Part shown: positions 24,702-32,169 of the stretch, one piece after another | Position numbering within the stretch: the stretch's first letter is position 1 | Layout: each line of letters opens with the position of its first letter | Assembly: GCF_003626595.1 (NCBI RefSeq) | Contig: NZ_RBAK01000009.1 | Coordinates: forward strand, 1-64,000 | Direction: 5' to 3' | Length of the DNA: 64,000 nucleotides | Origin: Micromonospora endolithica | GTDB taxonomy: Bacteria > Actinomycetota > Actinomycetes > Mycobacteriales > Micromonosporaceae | Translations under genes and position numbers: made by a program | Notes under the pieces: model-generated | Told to the model about the DNA's origin: nothing | Database searches by the model: none | What the model saw: only the letters and a program-made list of their open reading frames with translations

Positions 24702-26183
24702 GTGGCGACGTTCATTGACCGGGTCGTCCTGCACCTGCAGGCCGGCGACGGCGGGCACGGGTGTGTCTCGATCCACCGGGAGAAGTTCAAGCCCTTCGGC
24801 GGGCCCGACGGGGGCAACGGCGGGCACGGTGGCAGCGTGTCGCTGGTGGTCGACCCGCAGGTGACCACCCTGCTCGACTTCCACTTCCGGCCGCACGTGA
24901 AGGCCGACAACGGCAAGGGCGGCGCCGGCTCCAACCGGGACGGCGCCAACGGCCGGGACCTCGTGCTCAAGGTGCCCAACGGCACCGTCGTACAGACCGC
25001 GGACGGCACCGTGCTGGCCGACATGGTCGGCGCCGGCACCACCTTCGAGGTGGCCCGGGGCGGGCGCGGCGGCCGGGGCAACGCGTCGCTGGCCAACGCC
25101 CGCCGCAAGGCCCCCGGCTTCGCCGAGCTGGGTGAGCCCGGCGACCAGCTCGACGTGGTGCTGGAGTTGAAGAGCGTCGCCGACGTGGGCCTGGTCGGGT
25201 TCCCGTCGGCCGGTAAGTCGTCGCTGATCGCGGTGCTCTCCGCGGCCAAGCCGAAGATCGCCGACTACCCGTTCACCACCCTCGTGCCGAACCTGGGCGT
25301 GGTCCGGGTGGACAACCACACCTTCACCGTCGCCGACGTGCCCGGCCTGATCCCGGGCGCGGCCACCGGCAAGGGCCTCGGTCTGGAGTTCCTCCGGCAC
25401 ATCGAGCGCTGCTCGGTGCTGGTGCACGTGATCGACACCGCGACGCTGGAGCCGGGCCGCGACCCGGTCGCCGACATCGACACGATCGAGGCCGAGTTGG
25501 AGGCGTACGGGGGCCTGGCCGACCGGCCCCGGCTGGTCGCGCTGAACAAGGTCGACGTGCCGGACGGCCGGGATCTCGCCGAGATCGTCCGCCCCGACCT
25601 GGAGGAGCGCGGCTTCCGCGTCTACGAGGTCTCCGCCGCCACCCGGGAGGGGCTCAAGGAACTGACGTACGCGATGGCCGAGGTGGTGGAGCAGGCGCGT
25701 ACCGCCGCACCGCCGGCCGAGCCGACCCGGATCGTGATCCGGCCGCAGGCGGTCGACGACGCCGGGTTCACCATCGAGGAGGCCGGCGAGGGCTCCTGGG
25801 TGATCCGGGGCGTCCGCCCGGAGCGGTGGGTACGGCAGACGAACTTCGACAACGACGAGGCGGTCGGCTACCTCGCCGACCGGCTGGCCCGGCTGGGCGT
25901 CGAGGAGAAGCTCGGCAAGGCCGGTGCCGAGCCCGGCGACCTGGTGCGGATCGGCGAGCGCGAGTTCGACTGGCGGCCCACCCTCTACGCCGGGACCGAC
26001 TTCGTCCCCGGCAACCGGGGCACCGACGTGCGCCTGGAGGAGAAGTCGTCCCGGGCGCGTGCCTCCGAGCGGCTGGAGGCCCGCAAGGCCCGCCGGCGAC
26101 GTCCGGAGGACGAGATCGAGACCGGCAAGCCCGACCAGGACGCGTACGACACGTTCGACGCCGACCGGGACGACACCGAGTAG
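24702..26183 (+). CDS. obgE: Obg GTPase (ribosome assembly)
   Basis: A 493-residue GTPase that acts in 50S maturation and stress signalling. It has the Gly-rich Obg fold in residues 1-158, a G domain with GFPSAGKSS (166-174), DVPGLIPGA and NKVD, then the OCT domain that occurs in Gram-positive Obg, and a charged C-terminal tail. I start at GTG, which has AAGGA 9 bases upstream; the in-frame TTG three codons earlier overlaps the ribosome binding site. In many actinobacteria proBA or nadD follow; here an 11-kb accessory block intervenes. Confidence 0.96.
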   Translation: MATFIDRVVLHLQAGDGGHGCVSIHREKFKPFGGPDGGNGGHGGSVSLVVDPQVTTLLDFHFRPHVKADNGKGGAGSNRDGANGRDLVLKVPNGTVVQTADGTVLADMVGAGTTFEVARGGRGGRGNASLANARRKAPGFAELGEPGDQLDVVLELKSVADVGLVGFPSAGKSSLIAVLSAAKPKIADYPFTTLVPNLGVVRVDNHTFTVADVPGLIPGAATGKGLGLEFLRHIERCSVLVHVIDTATLEPGRDPVADIDTIEAELEAYGGLADRPRLVALNKVDVPDGRDLAEIVRPDLEERGFRVYEVSAATREGLKELTYAMAEVVEQARTAAPPAEPTRIVIRPQAVDDAGFTIEEAGEGSWVIRGVRPERWVRQTNFDNDEAVGYLADRLARLGVEEKLGKAGAEPGDLVRIGEREFDWRPTLYAGTDFVPGNRGTDVRLEEKSSRARASERLEARKARRRRPEDEIETGKPDQDAYDTFDADRDDTE

Positions 26184-26208
26184 CGGCAGGCGTACACCCG
26201 CTGCCGGT

Positions 26209-26234
26209 CCGTCGGCTGCCGTCGCCGCCGACGG
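26209..26234 (+). terminator. Hairpin after obgE
   Basis: An 8-bp inverted repeat (CCGTCGGC/GCCGACGG) with a 10-base loop lies between obgE and the convergent DUF4383 gene. Confidence 0.6.
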
Positions 26235-26274
26235 TGACCGCCTCGCGCGCCGGCCCGCGTGGCTCCGGCGCTGG

Positions 26275-26748
26275 TCAGGGGCGGTCCATCGGCGTGTCCA
26301 GCCGGCCGCCGGTGCCCGCCCGGTTGGACAGCAGCAGCCCGAGGGCGAGCATGCCGAAGCCGAGGGCCAGGTGCAGCCAGTTGTCCGCGTCGTTGACCGG
26401 AATGAAGTTCGCCGCGCTCTCCCGGTCGATGGCCAGCCCGTACAACCACAGCCCCAGGTAGAGCGCGCCGCCGCCGGCCAGGAAGATCCGGGCCCCGGCG
26501 ACGCTGCGCGCCAGCACCAGGCCGGCCAGCCCGAAGCCCAGGTGCAGCAGGTTGTGCAGGATCGACACCTGGAACAGGCCGAGCAGCTTCGCCTCCGAGT
26601 GGTGACCGGCGAAGTCCAGGTCGCCGTACCGGGTGGTGATCCCGGGCACGAACCCGAGCACCCCGATCAGCAGGAAGACGCCGGCCGCGGCCAGGGCGGC
26701 CAGCTGCACCTTCTGCCGGGGACCCCGACCGCGTGGGCTGCGTGCCAT
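26275..26748 (-). CDS. DUF4383 family membrane protein
   Basis: A 157-residue integral membrane protein with four helices: AALAAAGVFLLIGVLGFVPG, a second containing HNLLHLGFGLAGLVLA, FLAGGGALYLGLWLYG and the last WLHLALGFGMLALGLLL. The paired HNLLH and NWLHL motifs in helices 2 and 4 are typical of DUF4383. Function unknown. The ATG is preceded by GGAGGTGA with a 5-base spacing, one of the best ribosome binding sites in the window. It is divergent from the stress cluster that starts at 26947 and may share its regulatory region. Confidence 0.88.
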   Translation of the reverse strand: MARSPRGRGPRQKVQLAALAAAGVFLLIGVLGFVPGITTRYGDLDFAGHHSEAKLLGLFQVSILHNLLHLGFGLAGLVLARSVAGARIFLAGGGALYLGLWLYGLAIDRESAANFIPVNDADNWLHLALGFGMLALGLLLSNRAGTGGRLDTPMDRP

Positions 26749-26841
26749 CGATGTCACCTCCGTGGATCGCCGGTCACCGACCGTGACGATCCTCCATTGT
26801 CCTGTCGCTGCCGGACGTGTCGCAGAGAAACGGCGGATCAG

Positions 26842-26866
26842 GTGTCGAAGCGAAAACGCAGGGTAG
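26842..26866 (+). promoter_or_regulatory. Possible SigB/SigF-type promoter of the envelope-stress cluster
   Basis: GTGT, 15 bases, then GGGTAG matches the GNNT-N14-16-GGGTA pattern of actinobacterial general-stress sigma factors. It lies 80 bases before the first gene of the cluster. The last base of the -10 is not the consensus, so the call is tentative. Confidence 0.45.
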
Positions 26867-26946
26867 GTGAAGTAATCGACGGCGGCGGAACCGCCGCCGT
26901 CTCCCCCCAGCACAACCGCGACGACTATCCGAGCGGAAGGGAAATC

Positions 26947-27759
26947 ATGACTTACGATCTGTCACCCACGTCTTCCACGTACGGGCAGGAGTCGACCAAC
27001 GGCGGCGGCGTCCGGGACCAGGCCCGTCAGGTCGGCACCGAGGCCAAGCACGCCGGCGGCGCGGTCGCCGAGACCGCCAAGGAGCAGGGCCGTGAGGTGG
27101 TCGGCGAGACCCGGCGCCAGGCCCGCAACCTGTACGGCGAGGCCCGCAGCCAGCTCGCCAGCCAGACCGGTGAGCAGCAGCGACGCGCCGCCGGCGGGCT
27201 CCGCTCACTGGCCGACGAGATGCGCTCGATGGCGCAGAGCAGCGGCCAGGCCGGTCCGGTGGCCGAACTCGCCCACCAGGCCGCGGAGCGCGTGCACGGT
27301 GTGGCCGGCTGGCTGGAGGAGCGTGAGCCGGGCGACCTCGTCAACGAGGTACGCGACTACGCCCGCCGCAACCCCGGCACCTTCCTCGTCGGCGCCGCCG
27401 TCCTCGGTGTGCTCGCCGGCCGGCTGACCAAGAACATCGCCGCCTCCGGCGACTCCGGTCAGCACGCGTACGGCTCGGGCGCCGGCTACGACCCGGAGCG
27501 GACCGCCGTCATCCCCACCCCGCCGCCCGCGCAGCGCGCGGTGCCGGACGCGGTGCCGCCGGGCGGCTACCTCGACCCGACCCCGGGCACCTACGCGGAG
27601 CCGACGCCGGGCTACTCCGGCCAGGGTGCGGCCTACCCGGACCCGCGGACCACCACCGGCTACGCGGACCCGGCCGGTGGCACCGGCCAGCCGCTGCCGC
27701 CGGTGAGCCAGACCGACCCGCTGCCCGGCGTGCCGTCCAGCGGAACCAACCGTCCGTGA
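26947..27759 (+). CDS. Hydrophilic stress-type protein with one membrane segment
   Basis: A 270-residue protein. Residues 1-100 are rich in Ala, Glu, Gln and Arg with heptad-like spacing (VAETAKEQGREVVGETRRQA), resembling late-embryogenesis-type or apolipophorin-like helices. One hydrophobic helix (FLVGAAVLGVLAG) lies near 145, followed by a Pro/Tyr/Gly-rich tail. I do not recognise a named family. A GGAAGGGA ribosome binding site precedes the ATG. It heads a three-gene run with a holin-like and a DUF3618 protein, a grouping frequent in actinobacteria and often linked to envelope stress. Confidence 0.82.
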   Translation: MTYDLSPTSSTYGQESTNGGGVRDQARQVGTEAKHAGGAVAETAKEQGREVVGETRRQARNLYGEARSQLASQTGEQQRRAAGGLRSLADEMRSMAQSSGQAGPVAELAHQAAERVHGVAGWLEEREPGDLVNEVRDYARRNPGTFLVGAAVLGVLAGRLTKNIAASGDSGQHAYGSGAGYDPERTAVIPTPPPAQRAVPDAVPPGGYLDPTPGTYAEPTPGYSGQGAAYPDPRTTTGYADPAGGTGQPLPPVSQTDPLPGVPSSGTNRP

Positions 27760-27790
27760 GCGACCAGGTCATCCGAAGGGAGGCGACGGC

Positions 27791-28243
27791 GTGAGCATGC
27801 CGACGCAGGGAGCCGGGGCGGGCCCCGGGTACCACCCGCACGACGCGGACGAGGTCCGCAACAGCTCGATCGGTGAGCTGATGCGTTCCGTCACCACCGA
27901 CCTGTCCACGCTGATGCGGCAGGAGGTCGAGCTGGCCAAGGCGGAGATCCGCGAGGAGGGCAAGAAGGCGGGCAAGGCCGCCGGGTTCTTCGGTGGCGCC
28001 GGTTTCGGCGGCTACATGGTGGCCCTGTTCCTGTCGCTCGCCCTCTGGGCCGGCCTGTCCAACGTGATGGACGCCGGCTGGGCGGCGCTGATCGTGGCCG
28101 TCATCTGGGGCGCCGTCGCGGCCGTCCTCTACTCCATGGCCAAGAAGAACGCCGAGAAGGTGCGCGGCCTGAAGAAGACCAACGAGAGCGTGCAGCGCAT
28201 CCCCGACGCGCTCAAGCCCCACCCGCAGGAGGTCACCCGATGA
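27791..28243 (+). CDS. Phage-holin-like family membrane protein (PF07332 type)
   Basis: A 150-residue protein with the actinobacterial holin-X/DUF1469 layout: an amphipathic N-terminal helix (SIGELMRSVTTDLSTLMRQEVELAKAEI), two transmembrane helices (GYMVALFLSLALWAGL and ALIVAVIWGAVAAVLY) and a basic tail. Despite the family name there is no prophage context; these proteins are chromosomal and associate with stress or envelope clusters. The GTG start has GGGAGG 7 bases upstream. It overlaps the next gene by four bases (ATGA). Confidence 0.88.
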   Translation: MSMPTQGAGAGPGYHPHDADEVRNSSIGELMRSVTTDLSTLMRQEVELAKAEIREEGKKAGKAAGFFGGAGFGGYMVALFLSLALWAGLSNVMDAGWAALIVAVIWGAVAAVLYSMAKKNAEKVRGLKKTNESVQRIPDALKPHPQEVTR

Positions 28244-28902
28244 GCACCGATCCGGAGCAGATCCGCCGGGAGATCGAAGCCACCCGGAACAACCTGAGTT
28301 CCGATGTGGACGCGCTGGCGTACAAGGTCAGTCCCGCCCGCATCGTCGACGACCGCAAGCAGCGGGCCCGCGGCGCGCTGCAGAATGTGAGGGACAAGGT
28401 AATGGGAACCGCGTCGGACCTCGGCCACAGCACCCAGCACGGCGCCTCGTCGGCGGCCTCCACGGTCAGCGACAAGGCCCACTCGGCAGCCTCCACCGTC
28501 AGCGACAAGGCCCACTCGGCCGCCTCGTCGGTGGGCGACGCCGCGCAGCGCGCCCCGCAGGTCATTCGTCAGAAGTCCGAGGGCAACCCCCTCGCCGCCG
28601 GCCTCATCGCCTTCGGCGTCGGCTGGCTGGCGTCCTCGCTGATCCCCGCGACCCGCCGCGAGCAGCAGGTCGCGGCCCAGGTCAAGGAGAAGGCCGGCGA
28701 GCACACCGGCGTGGTGAAGGAGAAGCTCGGCGAGGTCGCCAACGAGCTGAAGGAAGAACTGCGCGAGCCGGCCCAGCAGGCCGCCCAGTCGGTGAAGTCC
28801 ACCGCGCAGGACGCCGCCCAGACCGTGAAGGACGACTCGCAGTCGGCCGCGCACGACGTCAAGGACCAGGCGCAGCAGTCCCGCGACCAGGTGCGGTACT
28901 GA
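28240..28902 (+). CDS. DUF3618 family protein
   Basis: A 220-residue protein starting with the DUF3618 motif (DPEQIRREIEATRNNLSSDVDAL). The middle has a directly repeated 11-residue unit SAASTVSDKAH. A hydrophobic stretch (NPLAAGLIAFGVGWLASSLIP) near 118 can span the membrane, and the C-terminal part is a Lys/Glu/Gln/Ala-rich helix with repeats such as VKSTAQDAAQTVKDD. It is translationally coupled to the holin-like gene. The helical repeats resemble desiccation-type proteins; the role is inferred only from that and from its neighbours. Confidence 0.88.
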   Translation: MSTDPEQIRREIEATRNNLSSDVDALAYKVSPARIVDDRKQRARGALQNVRDKVMGTASDLGHSTQHGASSAASTVSDKAHSAASTVSDKAHSAASSVGDAAQRAPQVIRQKSEGNPLAAGLIAFGVGWLASSLIPATRREQQVAAQVKEKAGEHTGVVKEKLGEVANELKEELREPAQQAAQSVKSTAQDAAQTVKDDSQSAAHDVKDQAQQSRDQVRY

Positions 28903-28926
28903 TCGAGGACATCACCCGCGACAGCA

Positions 28927-28965
28927 CGCGGCCACCACCCGGGGACGTTCCGGGCGGTGGCCGCG
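28927..28965 (+). terminator. Terminator after the stress cluster
   Basis: A 16-bp inverted repeat (CGCGGCCACCACCCGG against its complement) with one mismatch and a 7-base loop begins 24 bases after the DUF3618 stop codon. Confidence 0.8.
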
Positions 28966-28993
28966 AGCCGTTGTCGCGCCCCTGCCGCCGGGC

Positions 28994-29079
28994 GCGTCAA
29001 GAAGGGGCCCTGCCACGACACGAGGCGTTAAGAGGGGGCCCTGTTACGACACGAGGCGTTAGGAAGGGGCCCTTCCTTG
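28994..29079. repeat. Dispersed 31-bp tandem element, copy 2 (three units)
   Basis: Three units begin at 28994, 29025 and 29056, exactly 31 bp apart: GCGTCAAGAAGGGGCCCT, GCGTTAAGAGGGGGCCCT and GCGTTAGGAAGGGGCCCT, each followed by a 13-base linker (ACGACACGAG shared by the first two). The third unit ends in the palindrome GGAAGGGGCCCTTCC and supplies the TAA stop and the last codons of the glycosyltransferase gene on the other strand. Confidence 0.9.
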
Positions 29080-30021
29080 CTGCCGGCGGAGGGTGCGTTC
29101 GGAGTGGGCGGCGCGGCGCACGCGGGTGCCGGCGTACCGCACGCCGCCGGAGAACACCCGCCGGGACAGGGCCAGCCAACTGCACACGCCGCGTTCCAGC
29201 AGCCACAGCGGGGCGGCCAGCGCGGTGCTGGCCGGGAAGACCGTCGCGCCGCCGCCGCGCCGCCGGCCCCGCTCGGCCAAGCCCACCGTGGTCGCCACCG
29301 CGCCGAGCAGCAGCCCCGGCCGGCGGAACGCGACCGCCGCGGCCAGCGCCGGGAGGACCGCGAGCGAGGCCACCAGGCGGGCCGGCTGGGCCAGGTCGTC
29401 GTACGCCTGGCGGACCCGTTGGCGCAGGAAGTGGGCGGTCTCCGGCGGGAGCCGGCGTACGTAGAGGTCGGCCGGCGCCGCCTCGGTCCCCCCGTACGCG
29501 CGCACCGTCCGGATCAGCTCCAGGTTCTCGAAGAGCACGTCCGGGTCGTACCCGCCCATGGCCAGGAAGGTGCTCCGGCGGACCGCGAGGGTTCCCGGGT
29601 AGTCGGCACCGAGGGCCCGGTTGAGCAGGGTCCGCCCGGTGTCCCACCACGCGTGCCAGGGCAGCGGTGCGAAGTAGTTCTGCGGCCGGACCAGGTCCAC
29701 CCGGTCCAGCAGGACGTGCAGGGCCCGCAGCGCCACCTCGTCGTACCGGACGTCGTCGTCGGCGATCACCACGTGCTCGTGCGCCGCGTGGGCCACCCCG
29801 GTGAGCACGCCACACACCTTGCCGTTCACGCCGGACCGGGCGGGGTCGGGGGCGAGGTGCCGGACCAGGCCGCGCCAGGCCACGTCGTGCCGGGCGAACA
29901 CCGCCGGCGGTGACCCGTCGACCACGGTCACGTCGACCAGGGTGGCGAGCCGGCGCAGGTACCCGGTCAGCTCGGACAGACCGGAGTCGTCGGTCCAGCG
30001 CAGCGGCAGGACGTACGCCAT
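29059..30021 (-). CDS. Glycosyltransferase family 2 protein
   Basis: A 320-residue GT-A-fold glycosyltransferase. The donor-binding acidic motif is IADDDVRYDE near residue 85, followed by NRALGADYPGTLAVRR and GGYDPDVLFENLEL. Two hydrophobic segments near the C-terminus (ASLAVLPALAAAVAF, GLLLGAVATTVGLA) suggest a membrane-bound enzyme. I start at the ATG of MAYVLPLRW, though its upstream region (Pro/Arg-rich) has no clear ribosome binding site; a TTG start 57 codons earlier behind GGGAGGGC is possible. The stop codon and final residues (QGRAPS) lie in a dispersed repeat unit. The product glycan is unknown. Confidence 0.83.
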   Translation of the reverse strand: MAYVLPLRWTDDSGLSELTGYLRRLATLVDVTVVDGSPPAVFARHDVAWRGLVRHLAPDPARSGVNGKVCGVLTGVAHAAHEHVVIADDDVRYDEVALRALHVLLDRVDLVRPQNYFAPLPWHAWWDTGRTLLNRALGADYPGTLAVRRSTFLAMGGYDPDVLFENLELIRTVRAYGGTEAAPADLYVRRLPPETAHFLRQRVRQAYDDLAQPARLVASLAVLPALAAAVAFRRPGLLLGAVATTVGLAERGRRRGGGATVFPASTALAAPLWLLERGVCSWLALSRRVFSGGVRYAGTRVRRAAHSERTLRRQQGRAPS

Positions 30022-30310
30022 CGGAAGCCGGCGGGGCGGTGCGACCGACCAGCCGCCGACGGCCGGCCCCCGGGCGTCGCCCGGCGCGCCGGCCGCGACG
30101 TGCCCGCCGGCCCGGGCGTGGGCACCCGTGACGTGCCGCCGGCGCTCGCTCGCGTCGAAGGTCAACTGCCCTCCCGGTGCCGGTGGGTGCCCGCAGCAGG
30201 TGCCCGGATACCCGCGGATCAAACGGTCCGTCGTTTCAGTGCTCCGGTGCCGGGTAGCGCACCGTGCAGGCGGGTGGTCCATCCCCGGGCCCCCGGGTGG
30301 AGGAGACGTG

Positions 30311-30946
30311 ATGACCAGCAACGGGACGAGGTGGGCGCTGCTCGGCGTCACCACGGCGACCGCGGTCGGCGTCGGCCGGGCGGTGGCGAGCCGGCGACGC
30401 CGGCACCAACCCGACCGGCAGGACGGCTGGTACGTGGTGCGCCGCGCGATCACCGTCGACCGGCCGGTGGCGGCGGTGATCGGCTTCTGGACCGACCGGG
30501 AGCGGATGGACCGCGCGCTGGCCGAGTGGGCGATCCTGGAGCAGGTCGGTGACGACCGGTGGCGCTGCGTGGCCGCCGACCCGGCCGATGGCGGTGCGCA
30601 GTGGCGGGCGGAGATCACCGTCGAGGGCCCCGGCCGGCTGCGCTGGGCGGTGACCGACGGGCCGCCCCAGGAGGGCACCGTCGAGCTGACCCCCGCGCCG
30701 ATGGACCGCGGCACCGAGATCCGCACCGAACTGCGCTACCGGTCGGGGCCGCTGCGCCGGGTCCTCGGCCTGGCCACCAGCCACGAACCGGACCTGGCGC
30801 TGCGGGACACCCTGCGCCGGGTGAAGTCGCTGATCGAGTGCGGGCAGGTCCTGAACACCCGGCGGGACCCCTCCGGGCGTACGCCGGCACAGGAGAAGGC
30901 CACCGATCGGATGCGCGAGAAGCTGATGGCGGGAGGACGGGCGTGA
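30311..30946 (+). CDS. SRPBCC (polyketide cyclase/START-like) family protein
   Basis: A 211-residue protein with a short N-terminal hydrophobic helix (WALLGVTTATAVGVGRAVA) and a SRPBCC domain at about 35-180. The start of that domain is ITVDRPVAAVIGFWTDRERM and it continues with VEGPGRLRWAVTDGP and GTEIRTELRYR. These domains bind hydrophobic ligands; no catalytic residues are evident. GGAGGA lies 6 bases before the ATG. Its stop overlaps the GTG of the alcohol dehydrogenase gene (GTGA), so the two are coupled. Genes of this type often precede zinc alcohol dehydrogenases in actinobacteria. Confidence 0.87.
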   Translation: MTSNGTRWALLGVTTATAVGVGRAVASRRRRHQPDRQDGWYVVRRAITVDRPVAAVIGFWTDRERMDRALAEWAILEQVGDDRWRCVAADPADGGAQWRAEITVEGPGRLRWAVTDGPPQEGTVELTPAPMDRGTEIRTELRYRSGPLRRVLGLATSHEPDLALRDTLRRVKSLIECGQVLNTRRDPSGRTPAQEKATDRMREKLMAGGRA

Positions 30947-32112
30947 GGGCGCTGTGCTGGGAGGGCGTCGGCAAGCTGGCGGTGCGGGACGTGCCCGAGC
31001 CGACCATCCGCGCCGAGGGTGACATCGTCGTCCGGGTCCGGGCCAGCAGCGTGTGCGGCTCCGACCTGCACCTGATCAACGGATTCGTGCCGGCGATGCG
31101 CGAGGGCGACATCCTCGGCCACGAGTTCATGGGCGAGGTGGTGGAGACCGGGCCGGACGTCCGGAGGCTGAAGGTCGGCGACCGGGTGGTGGTCGGCTCG
31201 GTGGTGGCCTGCGGCGGCTGCTGGTACTGCCGCACCGAGCAGTACTCGCTCTGCGACAACTCCAACCCGCAGCCGGTGTTCGCGGAGAAACTCTGGGGCC
31301 ACTCACCCGCCGGCATCCTGGGCTACTCACACGCCGCGGGCGGCTTCTCCGGCAGCCACGCCGAGTACGTCCGGGTGCCCTTCGGGGACATCGGCGCCTT
31401 CGCGGTCCCGGAGGGGGTGTCCGACAACGCCGCCGTGTTCGCCTCCGACGCGATGCCCACCGGGTGGATGGCCGCCGACTTCTGCGGCCTGACCGGTGGC
31501 GAGGTGGTGGCCGTCTGGGGCGCCGGCGGGGTGGGACAGATGGCCGCCCGGTCCGCGCAACTCCTCGGCGCGGAGCGGGTGATCATGATCGACCGGCTGC
31601 CGGATCGGCTCGCCACCGCCGCCGACCGGCTGGGCGTCGAGACGGTCAACTACGCGGACACCGACGTGCTGGAGGCGCTGCGGGAGATGACCGGCGGCCG
31701 GGGTCCGGACGCGTGCATCGAGGCCGTCGGCATGGAGTCGCACGACGTCGGTCCGGCGTACGCGTACGACAAGGCGAAGCAGACGGCCCGGTTGCAGACC
31801 GACCGGCCGACCTCGGTCCGCCAGGCGATCATGGCCTGCCGTAAGGGCGGCACGGTGAGCATCGTCGGGGTGTACGCCGGGCTGGTGGACAAGTTCCCGC
31901 TGGGCGCGGCGATGAACAAGGCGCTGGTGCTGCGGATGGGTCAGATGCACGCCCAGCGCTACATCCCGATGCTGCTGGAGCGGCTCGCCGCCGGCGAGAT
32001 CGACCCGGGCTACCTGGCCACCCACCCGATGTCCCTGGAACAGGGCGTACGCGGTTACGAGATGTTCGAGAAGAAGGAGGACGCCTGCCTGCGGAGCGTC
32101 CTGCACCCCTGA
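30943..32112 (+). CDS. Zinc-dependent alcohol dehydrogenase (FdhA/threonine-dehydrogenase-like)
   Basis: A 389-residue MDR-superfamily dehydrogenase. Catalytic zinc ligands fit C38 (SSVCGSD), H60 and E61 (GHEFMGEV); the structural zinc site is C90, C93, C96 and C104 (CGGCWYCRTEQYSLC). The Rossmann motif GAGGVGQMA binds NAD(P). The insert around DVGPAYAYDKAKQTARLQTDRP resembles the glutathione-independent formaldehyde dehydrogenase branch, which suggests formaldehyde or a small alcohol as substrate, but this is inference. It is coupled to the SRPBCC gene and convergent with the CYP152 gene. Confidence 0.92.
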   Translation: MRALCWEGVGKLAVRDVPEPTIRAEGDIVVRVRASSVCGSDLHLINGFVPAMREGDILGHEFMGEVVETGPDVRRLKVGDRVVVGSVVACGGCWYCRTEQYSLCDNSNPQPVFAEKLWGHSPAGILGYSHAAGGFSGSHAEYVRVPFGDIGAFAVPEGVSDNAAVFASDAMPTGWMAADFCGLTGGEVVAVWGAGGVGQMAARSAQLLGAERVIMIDRLPDRLATAADRLGVETVNYADTDVLEALREMTGGRGPDACIEAVGMESHDVGPAYAYDKAKQTARLQTDRPTSVRQAIMACRKGGTVSIVGVYAGLVDKFPLGAAMNKALVLRMGQMHAQRYIPMLLERLAAGEIDPGYLATHPMSLEQGVRGYEMFEKKEDACLRSVLHP

Positions 32113-32128
32113 CCGGTTCTCCCACGAC

Positions 32129-32167
32129 GGCGGGCGCGGCTTCCCGGACCCGGGGGCCGCGCCCGCC
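32129..32167. terminator. Bidirectional terminator
   Basis: A perfect 12-bp inverted repeat (GGCGGGCGCGGC and its complement) lies between the convergent dehydrogenase and P450 genes. Confidence 0.82.
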
Positions 32168-32169
32168 GC

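Noticed and set aside
27791..28243. Prophage remnant suggested by the holin-like gene
   Set aside because: No integrase, tail, capsid or lysin genes nearby; this holin-X family is chromosomal and clusters with DUF3618 genes in non-phage contexts.
11927..29079. CRISPR array interpretation of the 31-bp tandem units
   Set aside because: Only two or three units per site, the linkers are 11-13 bases and partly identical, and no cas gene is present. They are tandem repeats, not repeat-spacer units.
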